This document shows positions 52,016 to 61,178 of a stretch of DNA of 64,000 nucleotides, piece after piece; the stretch's first letter is position 1; each line of letters opens with the position of its first letter. The stretch comes from Mycobacterium conspicuum. GTDB taxonomy: Bacteria; Actinomycetota; Actinomycetes; Mycobacteriales; Mycobacteriaceae. The position numbers were made by a program, and so were the translations under genes. The DNA is taken from NCBI RefSeq assembly GCF_010730195.1, contig NZ_AP022613.1, positions 1,922,001-1,986,000 on the forward strand, read 5' to 3'. Under the pieces are notes generated by a model. The model ran no database searches, had not been told where the DNA came from, and worked only from the letters and a program-made list of their open reading frames with translations.

Positions 52016-53659
52016 TCAAGTGCCGATGATCAGTTCGGCGGCCCGCTCTCCGATCATCATCGACGCAGCATTGGTATTGCCGCCGACGATGCTCGGCATG
52101 ATCGATGCATCGGCCACGCGGAGTCCTTCCACGCCGCGTACTCGTAGTGTGGGATCGACGACCGCGCGTTCGTCGGTACCCATTCGGCACGTCCCGACTG
52201 GGTGATACACGCCCGAAGCGTTTCGACGCACGAATTCCGCGAGGTCGGCGTCGTGGTGATCGGAACCGGGCAGCATCTCGCGTCCGACCTCCTGTGCGAT
52301 CGCCTGGTGTGCCAACGTCTCCCTGACGAGCTCCATGCCGGCGACCAGGGTCGCCAGATCTCGGGTTTCGGCCAGGTAGTTAGGATCGATCAGGGGAGCG
52401 GTGAATGGATCTGTGGAGGCCAGTCGCACGGTTCCTCGGCTGTCGGGATAGATCATCGTGGGCATGAGCGTCAGGGACGGTGACGAATCAGGCAGGTGCA
52501 TGCCGGGCTGGTCCTGATTCTCGGGATAGCCCATTGGAAGGATGAACATCTGCAAGTCCGGAACGTCGGTGGCCGTCCGCATTCCGCTGTCGACAAAGGC
52601 CACGGCCTCGAACGGAGTGTGCGCTAGATGCGTCGATCGTGGCCGTACACATTCACCAATCGCTGCCTTGGCGAAACTCAGCGGCGATGCGCTCCGCCCG
52701 CCGGGTGCCTGGTAGGACATCGGCACAAACAGATGATCGTGCAGGTTGTCACCGACCGGAAGGTCAGCTATCACCTTGATCCCATGTTCACGTAAGTGGG
52801 CGGCATGGCCGATGCCGGAGAGCATCAGAAGTCGCGGTGAACCCAGCGATCCGGCGCTGATGATCACCTCGCGGCTCGCGTGTGCAGGACCCAGTGGTCG
52901 CCGGTTGCGGCCCGCGACCAACTCCACGCCCGCGGCGCGGCCGTCCTTCACTATCGCGCGGGTAGCGGTGGCTCCGGTGAGCACCCGCAGATTCGGCGGT
53001 GCGTCCCACAGGTACCCACGATCGGTGCCTGCTCTCCGGCCGGCGCGCGCGCTTTGCTGTATCGGCGCCACCCCGGGTTGCCGCGCACCGTTGTAGTCGT
53101 CATTCATCCCGACCCCTGCGGTCGCCGCCAGCGCGGCCATGTAGCTTTCGGTGACACTCGCCAGGCCCGTGGCCCGTTCCACTGCAATCGGGCCCTCTCC
53201 GCCGCGCAGATCGCTGGGACCGTCCTCGAAACTCTCCAGCCGTCGGAAGGCCGGTAGCACCTCGGAGAATCCCCAGCCTGTCGCCCCGTCGGCCGCCCAG
53301 TCGTCGTAGTTCTGCTGATTCCCGCGCACAAATGCCATCCCGTTGATCACGCTGCCGCCGCCGAGGATCCGGCCGTGAGACTGGGGAAGCTTGCGGCCCT
53401 TCATATGTCGTTGCGGAACGCTATAAGCCGGCCAGGTGACCAACCGCTGTAGGGCCGTGACCGCGTGGATGGCCCCGCACATGCCGGGGACCGTGACCAG
53501 TGGGCCACGCCGCTGGCGTCCCGACTCGATCAGGGTGACCGCGGCGCCGGTGTCGGCCAGCCGGCGGGCCACGATCGCCCCTGCGCTGCCCGACCCCACG
53601 ACGACGTAGTCCGCCGGTTCCGGCTCGGCAGAATCCTTGGTCGCCCGTGCTCGCTTCAT
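52016..53659 (-). CDS. GMC family FAD-dependent oxidoreductase (choline-dehydrogenase-like)
   Basis: This encodes 547 residues from ATG 53659, with GGAGG nine bases upstream. The FAD-binding dinucleotide fold is at the start (YVVVGSGSAGAIVARRLAD). The GMC signature 1 region is GRILGGGSVINGM and signature 2 is SAGSLGSPRLLMLSGIG. The C-terminal catalytic part is YHPVGTCRMG with the active-site histidine. GMC enzymes oxidise alcohols with FAD. A MarR-type palindrome is 31 bases upstream and recurs at the AveC-like/MarR promoter region, linking this gene to that regulator. Confidence 0.88.
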   Translation of the reverse strand: MKRARATKDSAEPEPADYVVVGSGSAGAIVARRLADTGAAVTLIESGRQRRGPLVTVPGMCGAIHAVTALQRLVTWPAYSVPQRHMKGRKLPQSHGRILGGGSVINGMAFVRGNQQNYDDWAADGATGWGFSEVLPAFRRLESFEDGPSDLRGGEGPIAVERATGLASVTESYMAALAATAGVGMNDDYNGARQPGVAPIQQSARAGRRAGTDRGYLWDAPPNLRVLTGATATRAIVKDGRAAGVELVAGRNRRPLGPAHASREVIISAGSLGSPRLLMLSGIGHAAHLREHGIKVIADLPVGDNLHDHLFVPMSYQAPGGRSASPLSFAKAAIGECVRPRSTHLAHTPFEAVAFVDSGMRTATDVPDLQMFILPMGYPENQDQPGMHLPDSSPSLTLMPTMIYPDSRGTVRLASTDPFTAPLIDPNYLAETRDLATLVAGMELVRETLAHQAIAQEVGREMLPGSDHHDADLAEFVRRNASGVYHPVGTCRMGTDERAVVDPTLRVRGVEGLRVADASIMPSIVGGNTNAASMMIGERAAELIIGT

Positions 53660-53689
53660 CCAAGACCTCCGTTGACACACCAGATTAAC

Positions 53690-53702
53690 TTCAGATTCTG
53701 AA
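53690..53702. promoter_or_regulatory. Operator candidate for the MarR-type regulator, site 1
   Basis: TTCAGATTCTGAA is a perfect palindrome around one central base, 31 bases upstream of the GMC gene. Together with the following CTA it repeats at 55031. Confidence 0.6.
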
Positions 53703-53821
53703 CTATTTGCTATGCGCTAACACAGAGCGGCCACCGACGGGCAAGGATGCAAAGTCATTGCCATGTCCAGATATTCGACGGGGAGGATCAGTGAACGCCT
53801 CACTTTGGGGTCATCTGAAGG

Positions 53822-54952
53822 TCACTGGGGATTGCAGCGGTCGGATTTCACGACGATGTCTGCCGGCCGGCCTTCAGGTTGAGCGATCTGCCACGAACTG
53901 GCCTCACCGGCGGTGAATGGTCCTGGGGCTCCTTGGGCTTGGTAGTAGCCGCGCGGATCCCAGGTCTTCGCCTGTGGGTACGGCCAGGGGCAGGCGACGG
54001 TGGACGCCGCGCCGGTCGCACGTACCAGCCAGAACGCAGAGCTGAAACTGATCATCGCAATATTCAGGACAATCGCCATCACCAGAAAGGTAGCCAACTT
54101 GGGGTGACGAGCATGCAGGCGCAGGCGCTGGGCAATCTTTTCAGCCTGGGATCTTCCGGTGTCGTCGCGATAGAGCAGAATCGACGCGGGGATCATGACA
54201 ATCGTGATGATCCCGCTGGCCATCAACAGCGGGAACTGACTGTTCTTGCCCGCATCGATCGAGCCGAATTCGATGACGTGGCTGTAGGTGAGGAACTGGG
54301 CGCGGGTCAGAAGGATCTCTTGGGCAGCATCCCAGATGACGCCGATGACGAACGTCAGCACCGCGATCGAGATCAGCGGGTGGCGCCAGACGAAGGCCCC
54401 CGGGTCGCTTCGTCGTTGAATGGCCCGCAGGATCGGCATGGCCAGGAAATACGGGACGAGGATGTAGGGCGCGTAGATGAACGAGGTTAGTGGCTCGATA
54501 ACCGGAGAGATGTTGAGCCACGGCCAATCTCGGGGAAAGTGCCAGAGATTCGGGTTGTAGACCAGGCCGATTGCCCAGTTGTTGATCGGGTCCCACCAAA
54601 ACAGTGTGCTTGTGGCGAGGACCATGAGTACGATCGGATGTCCGGGATGTCGCCGCCAGGCCAGAACCGACGCGACGATGGTGCCAGCGGCGAGGAGAAC
54701 ACCCAATATCTGCCCCCACGTGATCCAGTCGAAGGGGTATAGCAGCGGCGTCACTGCAGGTGGCTTGCCCACGCCGTCTGGATTCCGGTTCTCGGGCGAT
54801 GACGGTCCGTGCTTCTCTGCGGTCGCCAGAATGATGACCGCCAGCGCGACTGCGGCCACCCAACACGCGAGCGCCTTCAAAGGCGCAATGGCGCGTGGCT
54901 GCACGGTGCGGTCGGCGACCGTGGATTCGTGGGCACGAATTGATGGCTTCAC
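53822..54952 (-). CDS. Spirocyclase AveC-like membrane protein
   Basis: This encodes 376 residues if GTG 54952 is used (CGGAG upstream); TTG 54964 is possible. About six to seven hydrophobic helices are seen, for example AVALAVIILATA, ILGVLLAAGTIVASVLA, PIVLMVLATSTLFWWDP, ISIAVLTFVIGVIWDA, LMASGIITIVMIPASILL and FLVMAIVLNIAMISF. The FWWDPINNW segment resembles AveC-family proteins, known from avermectin spiroketal formation and common but uncharacterised in mycobacteria. It is divergent from the MarR gene with a shared operator. The family call is from pattern memory, so moderate. Confidence 0.6.
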   Translation of the reverse strand: MKPSIRAHESTVADRTVQPRAIAPLKALACWVAAVALAVIILATAEKHGPSSPENRNPDGVGKPPAVTPLLYPFDWITWGQILGVLLAAGTIVASVLAWRRHPGHPIVLMVLATSTLFWWDPINNWAIGLVYNPNLWHFPRDWPWLNISPVIEPLTSFIYAPYILVPYFLAMPILRAIQRRSDPGAFVWRHPLISIAVLTFVIGVIWDAAQEILLTRAQFLTYSHVIEFGSIDAGKNSQFPLLMASGIITIVMIPASILLYRDDTGRSQAEKIAQRLRLHARHPKLATFLVMAIVLNIAMISFSSAFWLVRATGAASTVACPWPYPQAKTWDPRGYYQAQGAPGPFTAGEASSWQIAQPEGRPADIVVKSDRCNPQ

Positions 54953-55030
54953 GGTGCTCCGCAATGTTCCCCGCGACCTTTGATGACGCGTGAGGCGAAC
55001 CTCGCCTCAGGTGTACAGTAAACCATATAA

Positions 55031-55043
55031 TTCAGAAAATGAA
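55031..55043. promoter_or_regulatory. Operator candidate for the MarR-type regulator, site 2
   Basis: TTCAGAAAATGAA, followed by CTAGTTG, lies between the AveC-like (start 54952) and MarR (start 55096) genes. It matches site 1 in 10 of 13 bases plus the trailing CTA. Confidence 0.58.
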
Positions 55044-55095
55044 CTAGTTGTCTGCAGCCGCTGCTAGAAGGCGAGGCCGGGTATGGTTTGGTGTC

Positions 55096-55581
55096 GTGAC
55101 CGACACCATTGGGTCTGCCGACGACGCCGACATCGTCGACTTCCTCGGTGCCGTGATGGACGTCCAGCGCCTGCTTTCGGCCCTCACCATGCCGGTGGCG
55201 CGCGAGTACGCGATCTCTGAACGCGCTCTGGGCATCATCTTTCTGGTTCATGCCGGGCTCGACCGTCCCGGTTTGCTGCACGAATATCTCAACGTGTTGC
55301 CAAGTACGATCACCTCGGATATCGCCGCGCTCATCGCCGCGGATCTGCTGCGACGCACACCATCGAATACCGACAGACGGGTCGCCCGAATCGAGGTGAC
55401 GCCGCGAGGCGCTATGGTGCAACAGGAATCATTACGTAAGCTGCATGAGTTCTTCCGCGGGAAGGTGGCGGGCGTGGCTCTCACGGAACTCCATAACTGC
55501 ATCGCAACGCTCCGCAAGCTCAGCGGCGTTCCCCAGTCGCCGGTTCCCAATCCGCTGCGTAAGACTGGCAACGCTCGCTGA
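55096..55581 (+). CDS. MarR family transcriptional regulator
   Basis: This encodes 161 residues from GTG 55096. The winged helix-turn-helix is suggested by YLNVLPSTITSDIAALIAADLLRRTPSNTDRRVARIEVTPRG without the first residues; DRRVARIEVTPRG is the typical MarR wing. The flanking helices would form the dimer. MarR proteins often repress divergent genes and respond to small phenolic or lipid ligands. It likely represses itself, the AveC-like gene and the GMC gene through the TTCAGA palindromes. Confidence 0.8.
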   Translation: MTDTIGSADDADIVDFLGAVMDVQRLLSALTMPVAREYAISERALGIIFLVHAGLDRPGLLHEYLNVLPSTITSDIAALIAADLLRRTPSNTDRRVARIEVTPRGAMVQQESLRKLHEFFRGKVAGVALTELHNCIATLRKLSGVPQSPVPNPLRKTGNAR

Positions 55582-56124
55582 GCGAGTCCCTCAGGTCAGA
55601 GGCGTTTCCCGCGGCCGTACTTCGATAGCATCTTCCTCACCACATCCGACCTCGCAGCCGGCCCGCCGACTGCCCTGATCTTCTCTCCGCGCAGGAGGGT
55701 CGCTTCACCTCCGCTGCACAGTCGGCCCTCAACCGAGTCACATTTTGCTGATTGGTTTGGCACGGCATCGGTGTGCGCGGACCCAACCCCGCCGAGATAG
55801 ACGCGGTGCGCACATTGCTCGCCAGCATGCACCGCATCGCGGCCGCGGACGGTGACGAATCGGCGCTCGCCATCGAGCGTGTAACAGCGCGAACGTGGCT
55901 GCGATCGTTCGACCATGCCGAGGTCGAGAGCCGCCGCGAAGCGGTCATGATTCACAATCGTCAACAGTTAGGTAGTTCGCCGGCCGCTCGTGCCCACGGA
56001 TCACAGCTTGGATTTCATCCGCTCCGCATCCGCCGCGCCGTTCGATTCGCCTGTTCTGAACCCCAAAGATTGGTCCAGTTCGTCCAGCTTGACCAGCATG
56101 AACGCCTGGCTTCTGACTTCGCCT
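55582..56124. other. Gap without a supported gene
   Basis: Short frames exist on both strands but none shows a recognisable domain or convincing start. The region adjoins the tRNA fragment and may be decayed insertion-boundary DNA. Confidence 0.4.
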
Positions 56125-56127
56125 CAG

Positions 56128-56170
56128 CTTCACACGCGGAAGGTCGCTGGTTCGATCCCAGCCGGGACCA
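56128..56170 (+). other. tRNA 3'-half-like fragment (possible attachment site)
   Basis: The sequence contains a perfect T-arm GCTGG-TTCGATC-CCAGC (56146-56162). It is followed by CGGGACC plus A like a 3' acceptor strand, and preceded by AGGTC like a variable loop. A degenerate anticodon arm with TTCACAC (CAC, valine-type) precedes that. No D-arm or 5' acceptor strand matches upstream, so it is not a complete tRNA gene. Fragments of this kind are left where integrative elements insert into the 3' end of a tRNA gene. Confidence 0.6.
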
Positions 56171-56349
56171 CTTCGAGACGGTGCAGGTCAGGTGCGCATT
56201 TCTGTGACCTTGGTGGGCTTGAGATGGGGCGAATATCCGCATTCTTTCCGTATCTGGCGGCGGATGATCGGCGGAACATGCGTCTGGACCTGCCGTTTCG
56301 CGCCGGGGGTTAGCGGAAGGTCATGCGGGGGGTCGTAGGCAGGCGGCCG

Positions 56350-56995
56350 TCAGAAGCCGGCGAGAGCTTTGCGCAAAGCGCGGTCTAACTGCTGGTGAAA
56401 GGGCGGATCTGTCAAGGAGCTCGCGGTCAACCACAGATCGAGGACGTATTTGACTGTGGCTAAACATGTATGGACCAGAAGTGATGGGTCCATGTCATCG
56501 GAAGCGTTGACACCTAGACGTAGGCTTACTCGTTCGATGAGCGTCGAGCGATCGCGATCTGTGATCAGTGTTGTTGTGGTCAATAGCTGAGGCGTCGTCG
56601 AGAACGCTTGACGCCACATTTCGCGGTTGGGGTCGCCGGTGGCGTGGGCGTGGGTGACGAAGACCTGAATCAATGCTTCTACAGTCGATTCCGTAGCGGG
56701 TCGGTTGCTATAGGCCGCGACGATCTCGGCCATGGCCTCCCTGACGGGTTCGACTAGCAGGCCTTCTTTGCTGGGCGCGTACCGGTAGTAGGTGCTTATT
56801 GACACTCCCGCCGTGGCAGCGATCTCTTCGGTTGTCACGGTGTCGAATCCGCGTTCGGCGAAGGGTTGGTGGGCGGTGTGTCGGATGTGGGCGAGCAGTT
56901 GCGCGCGCCGCCGTTCCCGAAGTGACTAGGTCGGAGCTGGCGGCACTGATCACCTCGGAGAATCGCAGAGCAGACGTGGTATTGGTGTGACTCAT
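56350..56995 (-). pseudogene. TetR family regulator with a frameshift near its N-terminus
   Basis: The main frame has a typical TetR helix-turn-helix: RRAQLLAHIRHTAHQPFAERGF, then TTEEIAATAGVSISTYYRYAPSKEGL without its first base context. But it has no start codon before the first helix; a TAG stop lies just upstream near 56925. An ATG at 56995 begins a 20-30 residue leader in another frame. One base change near 56925 would join them to a normal TetR protein of about 210 residues. It is either a recent pseudogene or a sequencing error. A truncated form from GTG 56838 would lack helix 1. Confidence 0.5.
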
Positions 56996-57168
56996 CGTGT
57001 GTGGTGGGGGCTTGGGCGTCGAACGGTCATGGCCGGCCAGCAGATTCATCGCGGCGTCCGCGGTGACTGTCTCAGGTGATCGGCTCGGCCGCACCTTCTT
57101 AGGTCATCGCACCTCCTTCGGCGTTATTGCCGGTCACCCGAAGATATGTTCTGCGCCGCCCGGCCGTG

Positions 57169-58125
57169 CTAGACGTTTTCGTTGAGGTAGACCTCGATCA
57201 TCTGGATGAGTCCGTTGGTGATGGCGGGATCGTCGCTGAGGGGTCCGGCGATCGCGGCGCGTGCCGCTATGGGTGCGGGCAGGCCTTGGGCGATCAGGCG
57301 GCCCGCTGCGATGAGCACCCGCGTGGACGCCACTTCGCGCAACCCCCCGGTTTCCAGGCGCCGGATCGCTTGACCGAACCGGACAAGCTGTGCGGCGTGG
57401 TCGCTGCTGATTCCTGCTTCGGTCGCGACGATCGTTTCTTCGATGTCGGCGTTGGGGAAGTCGAACTCTAAGGCGACCATGCGTTGCCGCGTGGAGTCTT
57501 TGAGATCTTTGAGGACGCTTTGGTAGCCCGGATTGTAGGAGACCACCAGGCCGAACCCGGGTGCCGCCGCCAGGGTGACGCCGAGCCGTTCGACGGGGAG
57601 CTGGCGGCGGTGATCGGCTAATGGGTGCAGCACGACGGTGGTGTCTTGGCGGGCCTCGACGACTTCGTCGAGGTAGCAGATGGCTCCTTCGCGCACCGCG
57701 CGGGTTAGCGGCCCGTCGACCCATTGAGTGTCTCCGCCGACGAGGAGGAATCGTCCGACGAGGTCGGCGGTGGTGAGGTCGTCGTGGCAGGCGACGGTGA
57801 TCAGTGGCCGACCCAGGTCGTGGGCCATGGCCTCGACGAAGCGGGTCTTGCCGCATCCGGTCGGACCTTTGAGCAGAATCGAAAGGCCTTGCAGGTAGGC
57901 GGCTTTGAACACATCTTCTTCATCACCGACGGCGACATAGTAGGGACGGGCAGCACTGTCGCCGACGTCGGCGCGGGTCGATTCACCGTTGCCGGCGGTG
58001 CCGGCGGCCGCCGATGGGGCCACTGCGCCCTCGGTGCTGGCAACGTGCAGCCGCCCGCCGTCGTCGTCGTGGTCGGGTCGGGCGGAGACGTCGGTCAGGT
58101 GGCGGGGGTCGGTGGATCGCGTCAT
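57169..58125 (-). CDS. NorQ/CbbQ-type MoxR AAA+ ATPase
   Basis: This encodes 318 residues from ATG 58125, overlapping the VWA gene stop (ATGA). A disordered N-terminus of about 60 residues leads into the AAA+ core. Walker A is GPTGCGKT (87-94), followed by HDDLTTADLVGRFLL and a Walker B AICYLDEV. The end matches the CbbQ/NirQ C-terminal domain. With the VWA protein it forms a NorQ-NorD type pair, chaperones that insert metal into or activate metalloenzymes. No NO reductase or Rubisco gene is nearby, so the client is unknown. Confidence 0.85.
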   Translation of the reverse strand: MTRSTDPRHLTDVSARPDHDDDGGRLHVASTEGAVAPSAAAGTAGNGESTRADVGDSAARPYYVAVGDEEDVFKAAYLQGLSILLKGPTGCGKTRFVEAMAHDLGRPLITVACHDDLTTADLVGRFLLVGGDTQWVDGPLTRAVREGAICYLDEVVEARQDTTVVLHPLADHRRQLPVERLGVTLAAAPGFGLVVSYNPGYQSVLKDLKDSTRQRMVALEFDFPNADIEETIVATEAGISSDHAAQLVRFGQAIRRLETGGLREVASTRVLIAAGRLIAQGLPAPIAARAAIAGPLSDDPAITNGLIQMIEVYLNENV

Positions 58126-59852
58126 GCGCTTTGTGTCCGTTCTGTTGAGGTGACGTGCTGAACCGGGCGGGTGGCATTAATCAGGCGGCGGCGCGCTTCT
58201 GCCGAGCGAAGCGCGGACCGAAACAGGGGTCCGACAACACCTTTGAGATCCTCGGGGCGTGCAACGGTGGCGTGGGCGGTGCTGCCGAAGACGTGGCGCA
58301 GCGCCGCGACGTCGGTGCTGGCGCCGATGGTCAGACACAGACAGCCAGTGCCGCGGCGGCGAGCCTCGGCCAGCGCGCGGCGAGCGTCGGCGGCACCGTA
58401 GTCGCGTTCGTATCCGTGGTCGTAGGCCAGGCCGTCAGAGATCACCACGAGCAGTCGGCGCGGCGTGCCGGCGTGTTTTTCTACCACCGCTGCGCCGTGA
58501 CGGATCGCGGCGCCCAGCCGCGAGAAGGCGCCGGGAGTGATGGCCTGCAGCCGTTGCATGGTGCGGGTGTCGAGGTGATCGTCGAAGCGTTTCACCGGTG
58601 TCACCTCAACCATGGATCGACCTTGAGAGGCGAACGCATACAACGCGACTCGGTCACCGAGGTCGTGCAGCGCCACGGTGATCGCTGCTGCGGTAGTGCG
58701 CTGCTGTTGATGTACGGTCTGACCGTGCGTTCCCGGTTCGGCGGTGGATCCAGAGACGTCGAGCAAAACCAACACCCCCAGATCGCGTCGGCGCCGCAGG
58801 GTATCGAGGTAGACCTCCTCGCCCGAGGGCGCTTCGGCCCGTGTTTCCACTTGGGCTTCCACCGCCGCGTCGATGTCGATGTCGTCGCCTTGGGCCTGGC
58901 GGCGCCACCGTTGCAGCCCGACCCCGAGGCGTGCCAGCGGCTTACGCAGCCCGATATCGCGTGCGATGTGCGCGGCCGCACCGGTATTCGGGGGCTCGAT
59001 CTCGTGCACCGTGCACCACTGCGGGCGGTAGCGGCGCTCGCGCATGTTCCATTCGGGATATGTCGCGCCGTGCGGGGCGAAGGGATCGTCAGTCTCGGTT
59101 GCCGATCGTGCGTTGGAAACCACTGCAGTGCTGCCCGTCGCGCCGGCCCGGGTGCGATGCGTCGGTGTGTCAGCGCCTGGTTGGCCGCCTCCGGACAGCT
59201 GGCGCACCACGCTGAGCATGCGTGCCAGCAGTTTGCCCAGCACGCCGCCACCGCCGACCGGGCTGGTGAACGGGTCTTGCATTTCCTGGTCGTCGGCGAT
59301 GTCGTCGTCGGCCAGTTCCTGGAGTTCTTTGTCCTGTTGTCGTCGTGGGGTGTGCTCGCCGGCCGGGCCGGGCCCGTGGTCGGCGCGTTTGTCGACGACG
59401 ACCTTGCGGGGACGTAGGACGCCGAAATCGGCGGGCGGGTCGGGTATGGGTTGGCGACTTAACGCGATGTCGAGTGAGGCGGCCGGCGAGTGAGTGCGCG
59501 AGGCGAGGTCGCCGTCGATGAGCGTGCGCACTGCCGGCGGCAGCCACATCTGGTTGGCGGCCAGCGCGCGGTGACCTTCAATGGCCAGGTAGCGGCGCAC
59601 CGCCGCGCGATGTGTGCTCAATGTGCGGGTGATCGCGGGTTGGAGGCTGTCGGCCGCGATCAGACAGGCTTGAACGGTGATCGCGGTGAGTCGAGCTGTG
59701 GGCGGGCTGTTTGGGTCGACGAAAATCGTGCGCATGTCGGTCCAGCACGGCTGACCGGGCTCTGTCGCGGCGACGGCAACCGGTTGCCCTGACAGCGCTG
59801 AGGCCAGCATCTCTAGCTGTGGCAAGGGTGTGGCGGGGCGATCGGGTGTCAT
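58122..59852 (-). CDS. NorD/CbbO-type VWA-domain protein
   Basis: This encodes 576 residues from ATG 59852, six bases after the tandem-TetR stop. The N-terminal 300 residues are weakly conserved with an acidic hinge (ADDDIADDQEMQD). A VWA domain with intact MIDAS DVSGSTAE lies in the C-terminal part, followed by PGAFSRLGAAIRHGA and VISDGLAYDHGYE. This is the standard partner of NorQ/CbbQ ATPases. The pair recognises a target enzyme through the VWA domain and remodels it using ATP. Confidence 0.85.
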   Translation of the reverse strand: MTPDRPATPLPQLEMLASALSGQPVAVAATEPGQPCWTDMRTIFVDPNSPPTARLTAITVQACLIAADSLQPAITRTLSTHRAAVRRYLAIEGHRALAANQMWLPPAVRTLIDGDLASRTHSPAASLDIALSRQPIPDPPADFGVLRPRKVVVDKRADHGPGPAGEHTPRRQQDKELQELADDDIADDQEMQDPFTSPVGGGGVLGKLLARMLSVVRQLSGGGQPGADTPTHRTRAGATGSTAVVSNARSATETDDPFAPHGATYPEWNMRERRYRPQWCTVHEIEPPNTGAAAHIARDIGLRKPLARLGVGLQRWRRQAQGDDIDIDAAVEAQVETRAEAPSGEEVYLDTLRRRRDLGVLVLLDVSGSTAEPGTHGQTVHQQQRTTAAAITVALHDLGDRVALYAFASQGRSMVEVTPVKRFDDHLDTRTMQRLQAITPGAFSRLGAAIRHGAAVVEKHAGTPRRLLVVISDGLAYDHGYERDYGAADARRALAEARRRGTGCLCLTIGASTDVAALRHVFGSTAHATVARPEDLKGVVGPLFRSALRSAEARRRLINATRPVQHVTSTERTQSA

Positions 59853-59858
59853 CTGGTC

Positions 59859-61178
59859 CTATGTCCGTGCCGGGCCGCGCGTCGGAGTCAGGCTGCGGTC
59901 GGCGATGCCACGGATCACGGTGTCGCGGGCCAGGCGCAGCGCCGCCCGTCTACCCAGGCGGTGGACGAGGTTTTCGGGTATCCACAAGACGCCCATGACG
60001 CAGCGCGCCAGCATCTCTAGCGATGATGTGTGCGCCTGCAGGTCGTGTGACCGGATGCCCTCGCGCAGCAGGCTTTCCAGTTCGGCCAGTCGCTGGGCGA
60101 AGGCCAGGCCTGGTTCTGGTGTGTTCGGCGGGTGCTGGCGCAGCCACGCGAGCTGAATCTTCCACTCGTGGGGGAAGCGGTCGATCGCGTTGATGTTGAC
60201 CCAACTGAGCGCATCGAGCTTCTCGACCGCGGTGGCGTCGCTGGCCAGGACTTCGGCGAAACCTCCGCCGGCCTTGCGTCCGAACGCCTCGATGATCGCT
60301 CTGAACAACCTGTCTTTGGAGCCGACCACCGAGTACACGCGGGCAGGACCCAATGCGGTGGCCTCGATGATGTCGCGCATCGTGGTGGCCTCATATCCGC
60401 GGCGACCGAATTGTTCTCGCGCCACGGCGTGGATGTAGGCGGACTTGCCGGTGACCTCGACATGGCTGTCCTCACCCCACGAGCCGATAGCCTTTTCGGC
60501 GGCGGCGAAGGCGGGCGAGGAGTCCAGTTCGTCATCTGTAGGCGGCCGGCTGCTCAGCCCTGTCGTCATGATTCGGCACAACAGGGCGGCGACATCCTCG
60601 GCGGCGGCGGTGTGGCGGATGACGTCGAGCCCGACGTGCATCAGGCTTTGGCAGATACGATCGGCCAGCGCCGATATGGCGACACCTGATCGAAGCAGAC
60701 CGTTGGCCGCGCCGGCCGCCAGTATCTGGGTCATCGTGTATTGCAGCGTCGTGGGTCTCGCGGACAGAAGCCGGCTCAGTGACGGGTTGGCGCTGGCAGC
60801 CTCGAAGAATGACATCTGCAATGCGGCCGGGTGGCGCGCCGCACAGCGCGCGATGGCTGAGCCGAAGTCATAGAACCCGGCGGGGAATGGGCTGGCCTGG
60901 CGGTGGTCGGTGTCATCGAGCGCCGCCTTTGCGACGCCGTCGATGTCGGCGCGAAAACCCTGGACCAGTTCGAAAAGCAACTCTTCTTTGCTGCTGAAGT
61001 GGTGGTACAGGCTGCCCGCCAATATGCCGGCGGCTGCGGCGATGTCAGCCAACGAGGCGCGCGGGCCTGCCGAGGCGATCACCGATTCGGCCGCCTGCAG
61101 GATCCTGGCACGTGCCGTGCACTGGCGGGCCCAACAAGTGTCCGCCGGCAAGCGGGGACCACTATGCGGTGGTGACAT
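59859..61178 (-). CDS. Tandem-domain TetR family regulator
   Basis: This encodes 439 residues if ATG 61178 is used; ATG 61211 is also possible, as no strong ribosome site is seen. Two TetR units are fused. The first helix-turn-helix is ASLADIAAAAGILAGSLYHHF; the second is TTMRDIIEATALGPARVYSVVG with its following GSKDRLF. Each is followed by a helical ligand-binding part. Tandem TetR proteins can bind DNA as monomers or bridge two sites. It is the first gene of the operon with NorD and NorQ. Palindromes at 61655 and 63791 are plausible targets. Confidence 0.8.
   Translation of the reverse strand: MSPPHSGPRLPADTCWARQCTARARILQAAESVIASAGPRASLADIAAAAGILAGSLYHHFSSKEELLFELVQGFRADIDGVAKAALDDTDHRQASPFPAGFYDFGSAIARCAARHPAALQMSFFEAASANPSLSRLLSARPTTLQYTMTQILAAGAANGLLRSGVAISALADRICQSLMHVGLDVIRHTAAAEDVAALLCRIMTTGLSSRPPTDDELDSSPAFAAAEKAIGSWGEDSHVEVTGKSAYIHAVAREQFGRRGYEATTMRDIIEATALGPARVYSVVGSKDRLFRAIIEAFGRKAGGGFAEVLASDATAVEKLDALSWVNINAIDRFPHEWKIQLAWLRQHPPNTPEPGLAFAQRLAELESLLREGIRSHDLQAHTSSLEMLARCVMGVLWIPENLVHRLGRRAALRLARDTVIRGIADRSLTPTRGPART

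Noticed and set aside
56100..56175. A complete tRNA gene
   Set aside because: Only the T-arm and the 3' strand fit. No D-arm or complementary 5' acceptor strand exists upstream, and the anticodon stem has a mismatch.
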